NCBI RefSeq assembly: GCF_000002995.4
Contig: NW_025062287.1
Coordinates: 57,436-121,435, forward strand
DNA length: 64,000 bases
Origin: Brugia malayi
Lineage: Eukaryota; Nematoda; Chromadorea; Rhabditida; Onchocercidae
Direction: 5' to 3'
The notes under the pieces were generated by a model, which searched no databases, had not been told where the DNA came from, and saw nothing but the letters and a program-made list of their open reading frames with translations. The translations under genes and the position numbers were made by a program. This document shows, piece by piece, positions 12,681 to 25,455 of the stretch; within the stretch, counting starts at the first letter, position 1, and every line of letters begins with the position of its first letter.

Positions 12681-13931
12681 ATTATTGATAACGATACATT
12701 CATAATAAGCTATTTGACATTTATCTTCAAATGTCTTTGCACGTTGCCATTTATTATTTAATAATTCTGCGACATTTGTTGGCCTTTTTTTCTCCCATCC
12801 TCCAATTGCTAATAATAAGTGACGTGGAATTCTCGTTTCCCTATTCATTGACCAAATCATATTTTTTTGATCATCGATAATGTTTATTTTAAAACGTGTA
12901 AGATCTTTTTTAATTTCATCCTCCTGAAAATTTCCCACAATGGTTTTCTTTATCTCCTCTTTTTTTTCTGATTATTAATTTAATATTAACAAATTTTTCT
13001 TTATCTTTTATTGCCTCTTTTTCTTAATATTCAATATTTGTCCTTTTTAATATTTAATATTAAATTGTCTTTTTAATCAATATTTTTTAATATTGGTAAT
13101 ATATTTATATTGAATGCTGAAGTAAATGTTCAATTAAAATTTGTTTCTTTTTTTAAGTTTATATTCATAAATTAATGGAATATTTTGGATGAATTTTGTT
13201 AGATATTAGTGATACATTTAATAAATATACATTTACAAATATTTCATATCAATAATGCCTTGTTAAAGAACAGAAATTTTTATGAAAAATTTAGAAAACC
13301 ATAAAATTTTATTTCTTAAACTCATCGCTGTATTTAATTAGAACTTGAATTAAATTTTGCTACAGTGCAGAAATACTTACATCAATCATTAAAGCTCTCA
13401 TTTAATCATTTTAATTATAATTAATTATAGCTTATGATGGAATGAAATGAAAATTGTAGAAGATTTCTTCGCAAACAGTAATTATTGCATGAAAAAATAT
13501 ATAAAATCAAAATCACAATTTAAATTGATATAGAAATAAGAGAAAATTTTGTTAAACCTGTTCATCATTTAACAAATTATAACACATAGTTGACAACAAT
13601 ATGGCATACGTTTTTTACAATCTATCAAAATCCATCGTTTAAGAAGAAGAATCCAAACATCCATCTAACACAATATAGAAATGTAATTTTTTTCCTTATT
13701 TAAAAAAATTAGAATTTAAAAATTTAGCAAAAATTCGTACTTTATCAATAAGCACAAAATACTTTTCATGTATTTAAAATGTGTAACATTCAATTAGTAT
13801 ACCTCATCATTTACTTTCAATAAATCAGCATTCAAAATTTCAAATAAATCATCACATTTAAGACGAAAATGATCAAGATTGTAACCGTTGTTTACAGATG
13901 AATTTACAGTATACAACACATATTCAAAAGT
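12681..13931 (-). CDS. Kelch-like family fragment: BACK end plus first kelch blade
   Basis: Exon 13931-13803 (43 residues, phase 0) encodes the end of a BACK domain: FEILNADLLKVNDE fits its L-x-x-L-x-V-x-x-E pattern. Exon 12923-12681 (81 residues, phase 0) runs from an ATTTTCAG acceptor to a donor after INN. It encodes the linker and first kelch blade, including RHLLLAIGGW, PTNVAELLN and AYYECIVI. BTB-BACK-kelch proteins usually act as Cul3 ubiquitin-ligase adaptors and carry five or six blades. Here no BTB exon precedes and no further blade follows. A possible short last exon begins after AAACAG near 12582 and stops quickly. Upstream lies the oppositely transcribed BTB gene. This is best read as a gene remnant whose reading frame is intact in this copy. 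Confidence 0.55.
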
Positions 13932-14409
13932 CTGTAACAAAAGATGGTAAAAACAATTTTCTTGTTCTTTATTTTTTAATAAAGAAAAAGATGGATCAAT
14001 TCTGTTTGTTTTTTTGTTCCTCTTTTTTTTCAAAAATCTTCTTTCTAAATAAGACAAAAAATTATGTTTAAACTTTTTTTTTTTAAAGAACTAATTTTTA
14101 AAGAATTAAATTCTTCTAATTATCTGTTATTCCAAGTAAAATCCAGTTTGGTCATTTCCATCAAAATGTTAAAAAAAAAAAAAAAAAAGACAAAAAAAAG
14201 GATATTAGGAAATTAAGAAATTTTGTTTATATTTACTTATTATTTTGCTTGTTTTTAAATAATATCAATAAATACTTGAAAAAATTTTTATAACTATCAA
14301 TAATTCAAATTGTATTAATTATTTTTGCTAATTTTAAATTAATATCAGTTAATGCGTGAAATAATTTTTCGAACTATCAATTATTCAAATTGTATTGAAA
14401 AATACATTA

Positions 14410-17400
14410 ATGGCTGATTTGAAAAACGAAAATGGAAGCTTAAATGAACGATTTGCTACATTCATATGCAAATTTATTTATAAGAATAAAACAAATTTAT
14501 TTGATTTGAATTATTGCAACGGATCATTTGCATGCTTCTATCAGATGTGGTACGGCAGATCGCAGGAAGGAGTGCCGCAGTTACAGCAGCGACTAGTGTT
14601 GGATGTTGTATGGGTTGTACCAGGAGATATTCGCAAATATTATTTGCAGGTCTGATTTAATTTAATTTTCGTAATTAATTATTAAAAAAAGGCATATTTA
14701 TATTTAAGCATAAAAAAAAAAAAAAAAAAAAGTGAAAGAAAAAACATGAACAGTGTTTAGAATTTTTTCAAATTATTTCTTTAAAAAAATCATATTTATG
14801 GCTATTAAAAAAAATTAATTCAGTTATTGATAAGAATATTTGAAATACTAAAAAATTAAAAATTTCATTTTTGAAATAAAAAAGATTATTGTTTGCATAT
14901 TCATTCTTTTTTTTATGTTTAATATCATAATAATTAATAAATTATTTAACAAAAAACTAAATATGCTAAATTTTTTTTTTATAAGATAGTTCTATTTTAT
15001 TATTTGCGAGCATTTTTATATCTGTATTAAATTAACTATTGAAAAATTTCAATGTATTACTATGATTAAAAAAAAAAAAAAGAAATTGATGAAAAAAAAG
15101 TTGAAACGTAAAAGATGTTTTAAAAATTTATTTGAAATTAAGTAATTTCAAAGTTTTTCGTGTCTATATTTAACAATTTTTTTTTTTTTTTTTTTTTTTC
15201 ATTTAAGGATGAATTGCGTACTGATAGATTAGAAGCTGAAGTTTATTTAAAGTGGTCAGCAAATATTGGTTTCAAAAATCGAGTAAAAATTGTGCTTGAA
15301 AATGGATATTCATGTAATGCACCTGCATGCTTACTTGTTGCATTCTCTGATATTTTTCGCAAACTTATTTCATCACAAGTAAATTTTAATTGAATTAATT
15401 AATATATGTTGTACAAAATTTGTAATTGTTTAAATATTTGATCATTTCAATCTGTTTTTTTTTTTAAAAAAAAAAAAAATATTTCACAAATATCTTTCTT
15501 TCAAAACATTTCATAAAAGTTTCGCAGAAATTTTCACAAACATTTTGATATATGAGAACTAGTTTTTATCATATCACTAAATTCATCCTAAAATATCAAA
15601 TAGACTTTATGTATTGCATAATATCAAATAGTATTCAGGATAGAAATGAAGTGATGAAATTAGAACAGAAATATGAAACAATTTAAATAAAAAAGAAATG
15701 AGCTAATTTGATTTTTGATATATAGAAATATGAAACAATTTAAATAAAAAAAAAGAAATGAGCTAATTTGATTTTTGATATATTTTTGATATATTGATCT
15801 GTTGCACCTGAGTAAATTATCATTAATATAGGAATTTTATACATTTATACTTGTCACAAATATTATTTATGTAATGAAAGTATTTTATAAACTAATTAAA
15901 ATTTTAAATAACTATAAAAGTAATATGAGTAACTATCCTAGAAAGATTATATTTAGGCAACACCGGAAATACTTTCATCCGGTAAAGAAATCACAGTTCA
16001 TTTATATGGTATGCCAAATATTACGAATGCCGGTCTCTATAACGTGGTAGCTTTCATTCAAAGTGGACAAATTAAATTTTTAGAAACTGAATTGGAGAAT
16101 GTTCTAATAGCAGCTAATGATCTTCGAGTAAATACATTAAACTTAACTTAATAATAAAGAATTTAGGAATTAAAATAACACTTTTATTTTAAAAAAGAAA
16201 AAAAAAAATGAAATCAGTTGACAAAGTCAAATGAATTAAATAGGCTAAACGAAGAATTGATAAAACCAATACAGATGGAACAAAATGTCTGAATTCTGAA
16301 AATATACCTTAACAAAAGATATTTAAATGATATAGAAAAAAATTGTAGTGATTAAATAGAGACAAATATTCTTTTTAATAATTAAAATAAATGGAAAGCA
16401 AATCTTTCTATCCAATAAAATTATAGTTATGATTAGTAGATATAATTGTATTTGCAGTTAAATTTTTATTTAAAAAAAATTTTGACACAAAAAAAAAGAA
16501 AAAAGTTTTCAGGTAACTTCATTGGTATCATTAATTTGTGAAGAAATGACTGCACGCATATTAGAAAATACATCACCACCAATTTCATTACTTTACTCTG
16601 CTATTGCTTGTCTAGCTCCGTTTGTTTAATTAATTTTTTCATTTTAAATCATATAATCAGGTATTTATCAATGTTTACCTGTTTATAGTTTCAAAGCTTC
16701 TAGCATAAAAAAAAGTCCAAAATTTATAATAAAAAAGGAAAAAATCTAATCGCTCAACGAAATTTTGTTATTATCTTAAATGAAACTATAATATTACTAT
16801 CTATAAAAAAAATTATTTTATCATAACTTTTTTCTTATCATTAATTTTTATCTTACATTTAGACAATCACAGTATCGTAATATGGTTGTTGATGGTGCAG
16901 CAATAAAATTTCATGATATTCTGGCAAACCCAGAATTTTTAAAAGTATAGGAAAAAAAAAGAAATAATTTCTTTTGTATATTTTTTTGTTTGTTTTCATT
17001 ATTATTTCAGAGCAATTTAAAGAAAAAAAAATTAGGAAAGTTGCCTAAATTTAAAAGAACTAATATTCTTCTTTCTCTTTCTCTCTCTCTCTTTCCCTTT
17101 TTTTAGTTATCATTCGAAATGCTTTATGCGCTTATTTCTTCACCAGTATTACAAGGACCTGAATGGGTATCAGAAATTTATGAAGCGATCATATTTTGGC
17201 TTCAAAATAATCCTGAACATATTTGTTATGCGCCAGCTCTTTTGGATAATGTTAATTTCAAGGAAATTATTCATGTGGCTGATAACGTTTGTTATTTTGT
17301 TATCTATTTCTCTCCTATTTGCTTCATTTAATTTTTTTTTTTTTTTTTAAAACTTCCAATTATAAGGATTATTTAAAAAATGGCAGATAAATTATTAAAG

Positions 17401-18662
17401 ATAAAGAAAATAAGGATTTAATACATGATAAGATAAAATTCTTTTTTAATTTTTCTAGCGTCAAGAAATAATGAAGAAATCATTGGATGTACCAGATTTG
17501 GGACCAATTGTGCAACTCTTTTTAATGGATGCAATTTATGCCAAATTTGTGGTTTCCATTTTTTTTATTTTTTGATTTTTTAAACAAATATATCAATTTC
17601 ACATTATGAAAAGAAAAATTTGTAATCATTTAAATTTGTATGTTTGCGAAACAAAAAAAAAAAAATCAATGTTATAAGTATATGATTAAAAGTTAACATT
17701 AAAAATTTAGAACAAAATAGCTACCTAAAAATTAAATTATAGGATCATTTGACATCACCACAAAATCGCAATCAATCATTATCATCGTCCATCTATACGG
17801 TGTCTGGTGCAGAAACTGCAATTGCACCAGATCCATTAAGAGGAACATTAGGATTAGCATCATCACCTCTTGGATCATATATCATTCCACCTTTTGATTC
17901 GGTATCATCTGTAACAACCAGAAGTATTAGTAATGAAACATCCGTATCAGTTGACAAAAATTGGCGTCCAGCTCAACAGCTTCCAATAGGATCTGGTAGT
18001 TCTCGTAATCGAACAGGTTATCAAAATAGCGTAATTTACCCAACCCAGGAAAAGATTAGTGATAGTGGATGACAATTTTGGTTTGAAATTTTAACTCAAC
18101 AATCAAAGCATTTGTCTAAAAGTGGAAATGTAACAAGTGAAATGGTTCCACTCCAAAATAGCACCAAACTCTCTCTATATTACCACCAAAAAGCTCTCAT
18201 GATTCGATTTGTATGGTAATTACAGCACGTAATGATCCGATACTCACCTACTCAAATGTTCCTATTACTACTTCTGATGCTGCTGCTAACGATGATACTG
18301 CTGGTGCTATCGGTGGTGGTGCGGCTGGAATTGATACTACTGATTGTGGTGTTATCGATGGTGATACTATTAGAGATGGTGTCATTACTGATAGTACTAT
18401 TGGTAATGGTGCTATTGATGGTACTGTTGGCGGTGGTGCTATTGGTGGTGGTAGTGGTGAACAGGAAAGATCAGGCGCCGCTATCACAAGCTTTCCAACA
18501 CTAGAATCAGCTGAAATTCGAACAAGTAGCAGTCAAGAATCGGCATCAAATTTGAAACGACGACCTAAATTTGAGCAAATCCCATTACGAACTGAACCAC
18601 CAAAAAGTCGCAAAGAATTACGTAAGGAACGACAGGCACGTGAAAAAACTGACACGAAGTGA
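14410..18662 (+). CDS. BTB-BACK domain protein, nine exons (copy R, most intact)
   Basis: Exons are 14410-14649, 15208-15378, 15957-16127, 16513-16623, 16873-16944, 17107-17286, 17459-17548, 17743-18016 and 18226-18662. The first seven introns are all phase 0 with good GT/AG sites. The model gives 581 residues. After an unassigned 80-residue N-terminus, residues about 105-220 look like a BTB fold (VKIVLENGYSCNAPACLLVA; later LYNVVAFIQSGQI and VLIAANDLR). Residues about 230-345 look like a BACK domain (IKFHDILANPEFLKLSFEML; WVSEIYEAIIFWL). The tail is Ser/Thr-rich, then Gly/Asp/Thr/Ile low complexity, then a basic end. BTB-BACK proteins commonly recruit substrates to Cul3. If the last intron is retained, translation stops at 18072 (454 residues). 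I do not recognise the ortholog. Confidence 0.75.
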
Positions 18663-18810
18663 TTAAGAATGATCAATGAATTATTAATTTCCTATATGAA
18701 TTTCAAATTTAATTCTCACCGTACTATCATAACATTTTTTCTTCATTTCCCAATGTGCTAATTATAATTTTAAAAGGAATAAAAAAGAAAATATTTTTTC
18801 TTTCTGATTT

Positions 18811-19373
18811 TGTCGTGAAAGGTTTATCTGGTTGATATTCGAATAGTTGCAATACAGTAGGAAGATTAATAAACCTTTATTTTTTGAAAACGTGGTATGA
18901 ATAAACCAAGGAATAAAAAAGAGAGAAAATTTATAATAAAGAAGAAGACCGAAGAAATTGCGTTTGGTTAACAGAGTAGTAGTCGTCCATAATGACAATG
19001 ATGACAGTGAAGATTGTTTTGTTTATTAGAATTGAATTTATATGAGTGAGGATTGGACGTGTTATCGGTTTGTTTATTAGAATTGAATTTATATGAGTGA
19101 GGATTGGACGTGTTATCGGTTTGTTTATTAGAATTGAATTTATATGAGTGAGGATTGGACGTGTTATCGGTTTGTTTATTAGAATTGAATTTATATGAGT
19201 GAGGATTGGACGTGTTATCGGAGCAATTGTATGAAGAATTGGAAGTGTTTACAACGAAGAAATTAAAAATACATGTGTGAATACCGTAGGATTGTTTACA
19301 ATTTAAAAAAGAGAGATGATTTATGATACTATGAAATTGGTTAGAAGTTTTCGCGAAATTATAATTCGCGACA
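18811..19373 (-). repeat. BEL 3' LTR (563 bp)
   Basis: On the + strand it starts TGTCGTGAAAGG and ends AATTCGCGACA, giving short inverted termini. It contains AATAAA-like and T-rich signals near the sense 3' end. It is 127 bp longer than the 5' LTR, largely because of a four-copy 51-bp tandem at 19018-19221. Confidence 0.9.
19018..19221. repeat. Four-copy 51-bp tandem inside the 3' LTR
   Basis: The unit reads TTTGTTTATTAGAATTGAAT, then TTATATGAGTGAGGATTGGA, then CGTGTTATCGG, and occurs four times in a row almost without change. The 5' LTR (from about 26606) and the solo LTR (from 28738) carry only one copy of the core. Confidence 0.95.
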
Positions 19374-19398
19374 CTCCCGAAGGGGGAGAGAAATTGTT

Positions 19399-22300
19399 TT
19401 AAGATGTAATTTTGAGAGAGTGATTTTGAGGTATATAGCTAAATGTACGGAGTTTAATAGGTGGGATTTCTTCTTTAGTTATGAATTGAGTATGTGGTGA
19501 TTCTGTAGGGAGAGTAATAATGGTAGCTTGATTTGAATTTCGTTTTGAAGTATTACAAAGGAGGGCTTGAACTAATTTAAATTTACACTTAATAATAACT
19601 AAAATAGTTAATATTGTCACGATAATTATACAGATAAAAATCAATTTCCAATGTGTTATCACATTTTCAAATTCTTCTTCTATCGGTAGAACAATTTCAT
19701 TGAATTCCTTTTCCATTTGTTTGATAATTTCTTCTCCTTCTTCAGAGATTTCTTGCCAAAAGAGTTCATCCTTCATTTGATATGAATTAATTGTTTTTTG
19801 GGTTTGAGTTAGGATTTCCAATCCTGCATTAATTCTCTCAATTTCAAACTTACTTATTAAATCTCCTTTGAATTCGATATTTTCGATTGTTGATTGTTCT
19901 GATTTGCAAGGAGCCACCATCAAATTTCCGTTAATTCTTTTAGCTATCACATCGTTTCTTTGAAGTATTAGTTTCGTGGCAAGGGTAGGATTGCTGATTG
20001 ATAGCCATTTGATCAAAAGTAATAGGTTATTTCTATTTTGGCAACTTCTCTGCTGTGTTTCTTTGAGTTGTTGAAGGAATTCTTGCCTTAGTGAATCAGA
20101 AAGGTATTGAAGTTTTACATTTTCAGGATTGTACTTTCTATCCGGAGCCTTTTCCATCATTAATAGTTTATTTGTTATTCTTCGTTTGAATTTTGTAATA
20201 GAGTTCGAGTCATCTTCAACGTCTAGTTCAATAACTATATCGCCTTGCATTAAAATTGGAGAGGTGAATCTACAAATTTTGGTGTTTAATACAGGGGGGT
20301 TTTTATCAATTATAAGCGATACTTGTATCTCATCGATGATGAAGTGGTTGTTATACTTTGTAGCCTTGAATCTTCCGATCTTTCGATATAAACAATGATT
20401 GGTCGTATCATTGCTATTCCATATGATAATGCTAGTATTCGTTATGCATTCATCCTTTTGTGTCGAACAGTCTTTTATATCTTCAAGGTTAGAGACTAAC
20501 CCTCTTCCATCATAGAGGAGAATTTCTCCTTGAGTTAATATGAAGTTTGACGTTGATTGACAGTTAACTCCTAACCATCCATAGGAGTATTGTATTTCCT
20601 TATTCGTTATCCATTGATTAGGAGAAGATTGAATTAGTCCAATTCCGTTCATTTGTTTTCGAATATTTAAATATCTGCAGAATTGTGAAGAAGTTGCGGT
20701 AGTAGACGTATGGTCTGACACTACCGATAGCGATATTCTGAGAAAGGCTTTCGTGCATACAGTCCGTGTAATGTTGCTACATTTTATAGCTGGTATTCTT
20801 ACATGGGTGCGTGTGTACACATCCACTTTGTGATATGTAGCATTTTTGTGAATAATTTCTTCACAATTCCATTTTTCAGGAATATTAAAGGGTACTCCAG
20901 TAATCCAATTACAGCTATTGTTAGCTAATACCTGTCTTGGTATTAATGACATCATCGTTATTAATGATAAAGTTTTTATCAAAAGATTAGACTTGTCCTT
21001 AGCGTAGATTGTAGTTTGTGATTTTTTAGCACTTCTGGTTCGTCGAGCAATGGGTTCTTCTGGTTCATCTTCCACTTTTTCTTCTTTATCTTCAGTAGCA
21101 TCTATTTCCATAGGATAAAGCATATTTATTGATCGATCGATTTGTTTTCCATTCGGTAATTGTATTGTTGCACTCCTTATTTTTCCATCCCATCCTCGAT
21201 TAATTTTTATTATCCTTGCCAATTTCCATACACCACGAGGTATTTCTGGTTCATTTAGTAATACTATCTCATTTTCATGTGGTACTCTTTTTTCTATTAT
21301 TCTAGGTGATTTTAATTCTCTTTGTGTGCGTTCTCTAAGACTTGTAAGATATTCTTCTTTCCACAACTTCCAAAAGACATCTAATGTGTTAAGAGTGGTA
21401 GTCCAATACTTGACTAATTTATCTTTAGTCTTTATTGTATAAGGGGTATATTCATCTTGGTCACTATCATAATTTATTGGTAGATCTAATGAAGCCATAG
21501 GTGATATAAAATCAATTGGACGAATGATTCTGTAGTCGTCAAACCCTACATAAGTTAATGGACGGGTATTAAGGATTCCTTCTATTTCAACTATTAATGT
21601 TATTAATTCTCCTTCCTTTAGAAGTTTTCTTCCTATTGCTCTTCTTAATGCCCTTTTTGTGAGTCCTATAAGTCTTTCATATACACCACCCCCCCATGGT
21701 GCTCTTGGTATAGTATTTTTCCATATCATACCCTTTGTAGCCAAAAAGTTAGCGTTTTCTTCCATAATGATTTTGAATACCAGTTGAAATTGGCTTGCAT
21801 TATCGCTTAATATTAATTTTGGATATCCACGTCGAGCGATAAATCTTCTTAAAACATGCGAAAAATTCTCGGCAGATAAATTCTCCGCCATTTCAAGATG
21901 AACTGCTCTGGTAGTGAAGCACGTAAAAAGTGCTATCCATCTTTTGACTAGACCAGTATTAGATTTGACTGAAAGAGGACCCATATAATCAAGGCCGACT
22001 TGTTCGAAGGTCCTGGATCGTTTTACTCGTGTTTCTGGTAAACTTGGCATCGCTGGCAGTTTAAACGGTTTAGCTTTCCAGCGAATGCAATAACAGCATA
22101 GGTTTATAATTCGTTTTACAGCAGCTCTTCCTCTCGGTATCCAATATTTTCGTCTTAATTCAGATAACGTATGTGCAATACCTGCGTGATATAATTCATT
22201 ATGCTTGTGTAGAATAATAAGGTCAGTAGTATAATTATGATCCGGTAAATATATAGGATATTTGCTTTCGTCCATTAATTCTGAATTTTCCAGTCGGCTC

Positions 22301-25300
22301 CTTAATTTCCATAAGTTATCACTTTCATCTAGATATAGATTCCATTTTTCCTTTTCGTCCTCCGTTAGCAATCGTGATTGGGCCTGTCTGATCAGCATAG
22401 TCTCTGCTATATCGTAATCAACTTTAGTCATGTATTTCTTTTTTACGGATAATGGTTCTAGCCACACTAATTTCTTTTTACAGGTTTGTTTAATAAATCT
22501 AAGAGTCCAAACAGTTACTCTAACTAGTTTTGTCCAACTGCTGAAGCGACATACGTCAATAAATTCAATTATATTCCTTTTAAAGGTTTGAGTCATCTTT
22601 GTTAAATTCAAAGCAATTGCTTCTGCAAATTCATCGTTTCCTGAATAGCGAAGTTTGCACTTTGGCCATTCAGATTTCTTGAGTTCCAACCATCGAGGTC
22701 CTTTCCACCATTGTTTACAATTTTGGAGTTTAAGTGGTGATACTCCTTTGGTGGCTATATCTGCTGGATTTTGATCACTTGGTATGTAATTTAATTCGAA
22801 GTTAGATTTCCTTATTTCTTCGATACGATTTTGTATAAATCTGGGAAGCAGCTTTGTATAATTCTGTATCCAGTAAAGAACACATTTTGAATCCGTCCAC
22901 AAAGTAACTTGATTATTTTCAAGATTTAATTGTTTCAATACGAACTGAGCTGCTCTTACTCCAATTAGTACAGATAATAATTCAAGTCTAGGAATTGACA
23001 TACCTTTAATTGGAGCAATTCGAGATTTAGCATAAATCAAAAATGAATTCGAATATGTGTTTTGATATCCATGATTGAGAATATAAATAGCTGCAGAATA
23101 GGCAACTTTCGAAGCGTCAGTAAATATATGGAATTCTGTTAATTGTGAAGTTTCCACTATAAATCTTGGTAGCTCTATTATATTTGTTGGCCATTCTTTG
23201 ATGAGATTTATCCACTGTTGTTCGTCCTGTTTGTTTAAAGATTGATCCCATGGAATGTTTTCTTTCCATAAGTGTTGTATGAATAATTTAAGTTTGATCA
23301 TTATAGGAACGAGAAGACCCAATGGATCGTATTGGGAGGCTATGAATTGTAGGATAGTCCTCTTTGTTAAACTTTTTCCTATCCATGGTTTCAGTGTCAC
23401 ACGGATAATATCTCGTTCATGGTTCCATTTAAGACCAAGAAAATTTTCCTGGTTTGTTTGGCTTAGGTCGCATTCAGCTATTCTTTCATTAAATTCTTCG
23501 TCATTTGAAAGAAATTCTCTTATGTTCATCGATGCTTCACCAAAAATTTCTTTCGTTCTTTCATATTTATATAAGGCCTCTTCAGTTCCATTAGCTGATA
23601 TAATAACGTTGTCTACGTATAAGTTCTTTCTTATCTCCCATGCCAATTCACTACCATGATTTTCTAGGTGGTAATTTAATGTTGCTGCTAATAAGAAGGG
23701 TGAGGATATTATTCCAAAAGGAACTCTCTTAAATCGGTAACATTTTATATTTTCATTGGTTAGTTCTTTATCAATATCATCCAACCAAAGAAAACGTGTA
23801 CAATTTCTTTCCTCATTTTGTAGTTCTAGTTGTAAAAATGCCTTTTCGATATCAGCGGTTATTACTATTTTCATCATCCGAAAACGTAATATTACTCCAA
23901 CTAAATCCGGTAACATTACTGGACCTCGATATAGTACTTCATTTAAGCTTTTAAAACCTTTGTGATGTGCTGAGGCATCATATACTATTCTTAATTTAGT
24001 TGTTGATTTACTGGGAGTTAATACTTCATGATGTGGTAAGTAATGAATAACGCCTACCTCATCCTTTGGAGGTACTTCTTCAATTATACCTGAATGTAGT
24101 TGATCCATAAGTATTTGATGATATGAATGGAGATTTGAATTATGTTGTAGGCGGTTGATCAAATTCTTCAATCGTCCCAGACATAATCCATAATTATTGC
24201 TTAATTTTTGTTTGGAGTCTTTCCATGGCAAACAAACCTGATATCTTCCACCCTGCTTGATGATGGTCCGTTTGAAATGCTTTAAAGCTTGATCATCATC
24301 ATCATCTTGAGGTGATTCTTGGATACCAATCGTCTCTAATTTCCAAAATTTTTCTAGCTCCGTGCTAATATTGACGTTTGTAGAATATACTACTTCTTTA
24401 GGATATAATTCGTTCTTGCAAAGTTTCTTAATATCTCCACTTCCAGCAATCATTGGACCAACTTTTGATTGAACCAACATGTGCCCTGATTTCAATTTCC
24501 TGATTTCTCGTAGACTAATAAATTTGAAAAAATAGTCAGCTCCAATCAATACGTCAGGTTTTTTCCAATAATTTGTCAAATTTTGAATTTGAAATTCATT
24601 TGATGTCTCCACTACCTGCAGTTCATTTGTTAGATAATCAATTATATTTGCTTGTAGTGGTATGATTTCGCTTTCGGTAGTTAGCACATTTAGTTGTATG
24701 CGAGCAGTGGGACATGATTTCGGTTCTTTCATACCAAATGGAGCTATTCTCATAATTTGAGTTTCTGTTTCGGTTAACTTTAATTGACGTGATAATTTTT
24801 TGGAGATGAAGGAGAGTTGCGATCCAATATCAAATAATGCAAGGGTATTTTGTTGTAGTTGAGGTTGTGATGGATTAAAAACCTTTATCTCCTTACATAA
24901 AAGTAAGGTTTCCTTTGTTTGTTTGGATCGAGTTGTTAATGTGGAGTTATAGAGAGAAGTTGAACAATCCTTTCGTTTCGAAGGTCCAATTCTTTCATGC
25001 TCTTCATTTCTTTGAGACATTGTATTGTTTAAAGAAAGTGAATTCCTTTTATTACATAAAGCACTATTATGTAAGCTTTTGCAATAAAAACATTGTTTTT
25101 TGACATTACAATTCTGTCCTTTGTGACTGTCTCTAAGACAAATAGTACATTTCTTCAACACTTTGAGACGACTAAGCCGAGCATTGAGAGTTGTGTAGTT
25201 CACGCAATCGCTGTCCCAATGATCTTGATTGCAGAATACACATGGTCGTCTTTTCGTTGTTGTAGTTTTCGAAGTATTTTGATTATCTTTTATTGACGAC

Positions 25301-25413
25301 AATGCTGAAGTTCCTCCGGGATTGTATCGTTGTTTTTGTTCCGGTTTGGTAGTTGTAGATTTAATATTGAGTTGAGTGAGTGAATGTTGACAGTTTCTAA
25401 TCTGTTCATTCAC
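19399..25413 (-). CDS. BEL/Pao pol polyprotein with envelope-like C-terminus (2004 aa)
   Basis: This is one uninterrupted frame. Residues about 58-120 carry three CCHC-type zinc knuckles. At 194-203 lies the protease-like [10 protein letters not shown]. At 474-610 lies the reverse transcriptase, with ITADIEKAF and YVDN. RNase H spans about 764-890 (FTDAS, LWTDS). Integrase has an HHCC zinc region at 1069-1109 and catalytic residues near D1142, D1204 and E1246. A chromodomain-like/DUF5641-type segment follows at about 1375-1435. After an RRTRS basic site near 1457 come a hydrophobic signal-like stretch (about 1477-1497), a Cys-rich ectodomain with N-glycosylation sites, and a membrane segment at about 1922-1941 with a 63-residue tail. 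That last part resembles the envelope modules of some nematode BEL elements. The frame is continuous with gag apart from one stop codon. Confidence 0.9.
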   Translation of the reverse strand: MNEQIRNCQHSLTQLNIKSTTTKPEQKQRYNPGGTSALSSIKDNQNTSKTTTTKRRPCVFCNQDHWDSDCVNYTTLNARLSRLKVLKKCTICLRDSHKGQNCNVKKQCFYCKSLHNSALCNKRNSLSLNNTMSQRNEEHERIGPSKRKDCSTSLYNSTLTTRSKQTKETLLLCKEIKVFNPSQPQLQQNTLALFDIGSQLSFISKKLSRQLKLTETETQIMRIAPFGMKEPKSCPTARIQLNVLTTESEIIPLQANIIDYLTNELQVVETSNEFQIQNLTNYWKKPDVLIGADYFFKFISLREIRKLKSGHMLVQSKVGPMIAGSGDIKKLCKNELYPKEVVYSTNVNISTELEKFWKLETIGIQESPQDDDDDQALKHFKRTIIKQGGRYQVCLPWKDSKQKLSNNYGLCLGRLKNLINRLQHNSNLHSYHQILMDQLHSGIIEEVPPKDEVGVIHYLPHHEVLTPSKSTTKLRIVYDASAHHKGFKSLNEVLYRGPVMLPDLVGVILRFRMMKIVITADIEKAFLQLELQNEERNCTRFLWLDDIDKELTNENIKCYRFKRVPFGIISSPFLLAATLNYHLENHGSELAWEIRKNLYVDNVIISANGTEEALYKYERTKEIFGEASMNIREFLSNDEEFNERIAECDLSQTNQENFLGLKWNHERDIIRVTLKPWIGKSLTKRTILQFIASQYDPLGLLVPIMIKLKLFIQHLWKENIPWDQSLNKQDEQQWINLIKEWPTNIIELPRFIVETSQLTEFHIFTDASKVAYSAAIYILNHGYQNTYSNSFLIYAKSRIAPIKGMSIPRLELLSVLIGVRAAQFVLKQLNLENNQVTLWTDSKCVLYWIQNYTKLLPRFIQNRIEEIRKSNFELNYIPSDQNPADIATKGVSPLKLQNCKQWWKGPRWLELKKSEWPKCKLRYSGNDEFAEAIALNLTKMTQTFKRNIIEFIDVCRFSSWTKLVRVTVWTLRFIKQTCKKKLVWLEPLSVKKKYMTKVDYDIAETMLIRQAQSRLLTEDEKEKWNLYLDESDNLWKLRSRLENSELMDESKYPIYLPDHNYTTDLIILHKHNELYHAGIAHTLSELRRKYWIPRGRAAVKRIINLCCYCIRWKAKPFKLPAMPSLPETRVKRSRTFEQVGLDYMGPLSVKSNTGLVKRWIALFTCFTTRAVHLEMAENLSAENFSHVLRRFIARRGYPKLILSDNASQFQLVFKIIMEENANFLATKGMIWKNTIPRAPWGGGVYERLIGLTKRALRRAIGRKLLKEGELITLIVEIEGILNTRPLTYVGFDDYRIIRPIDFISPMASLDLPINYDSDQDEYTPYTIKTKDKLVKYWTTTLNTLDVFWKLWKEEYLTSLRERTQRELKSPRIIEKRVPHENEIVLLNEPEIPRGVWKLARIIKINRGWDGKIRSATIQLPNGKQIDRSINMLYPMEIDATEDKEEKVEDEPEEPIARRTRSAKKSQTTIYAKDKSNLLIKTLSLITMMSLIPRQVLANNSCNWITGVPFNIPEKWNCEEIIHKNATYHKVDVYTRTHVRIPAIKCSNITRTVCTKAFLRISLSVVSDHTSTTATSSQFCRYLNIRKQMNGIGLIQSSPNQWITNKEIQYSYGWLGVNCQSTSNFILTQGEILLYDGRGLVSNLEDIKDCSTQKDECITNTSIIIWNSNDTTNHCLYRKIGRFKATKYNNHFIIDEIQVSLIIDKNPPVLNTKICRFTSPILMQGDIVIELDVEDDSNSITKFKRRITNKLLMMEKAPDRKYNPENVKLQYLSDSLRQEFLQQLKETQQRSCQNRNNLLLLIKWLSISNPTLATKLILQRNDVIAKRINGNLMVAPCKSEQSTIENIEFKGDLISKFEIERINAGLEILTQTQKTINSYQMKDELFWQEISEEGEEIIKQMEKEFNEIVLPIEEEFENVITHWKLIFICIIIVTILTILVIIKCKFKLVQALLCNTSKRNSNQATIITLPTESPHTQFITKEEIPPIKLRTFSYIPQNHSLKITS

Positions 25414-25455
25414 ATTAACTAAACTTGTTAAAAAGTTTCTTAGTTTGAGAATTGA

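Larger units (their letters stand above)
12105..18810. repeat. Right-hand arm of the inverted duplication (most complete copy)
   Basis: This arm contains the full head-to-head kelch fragment / BTB gene block. Its reverse complement is distributed over 1-3394 and 4630-9204. Its left edge abuts the truncated importin alpha gene and its right edge abuts the BEL LTR at 18811. Confidence 0.9.

Noticed and set aside
19379..19391. G-rich purine run as the polypurine tract
   Set aside because: It is purine-rich on the + strand, whereas the element is transcribed from the - strand.
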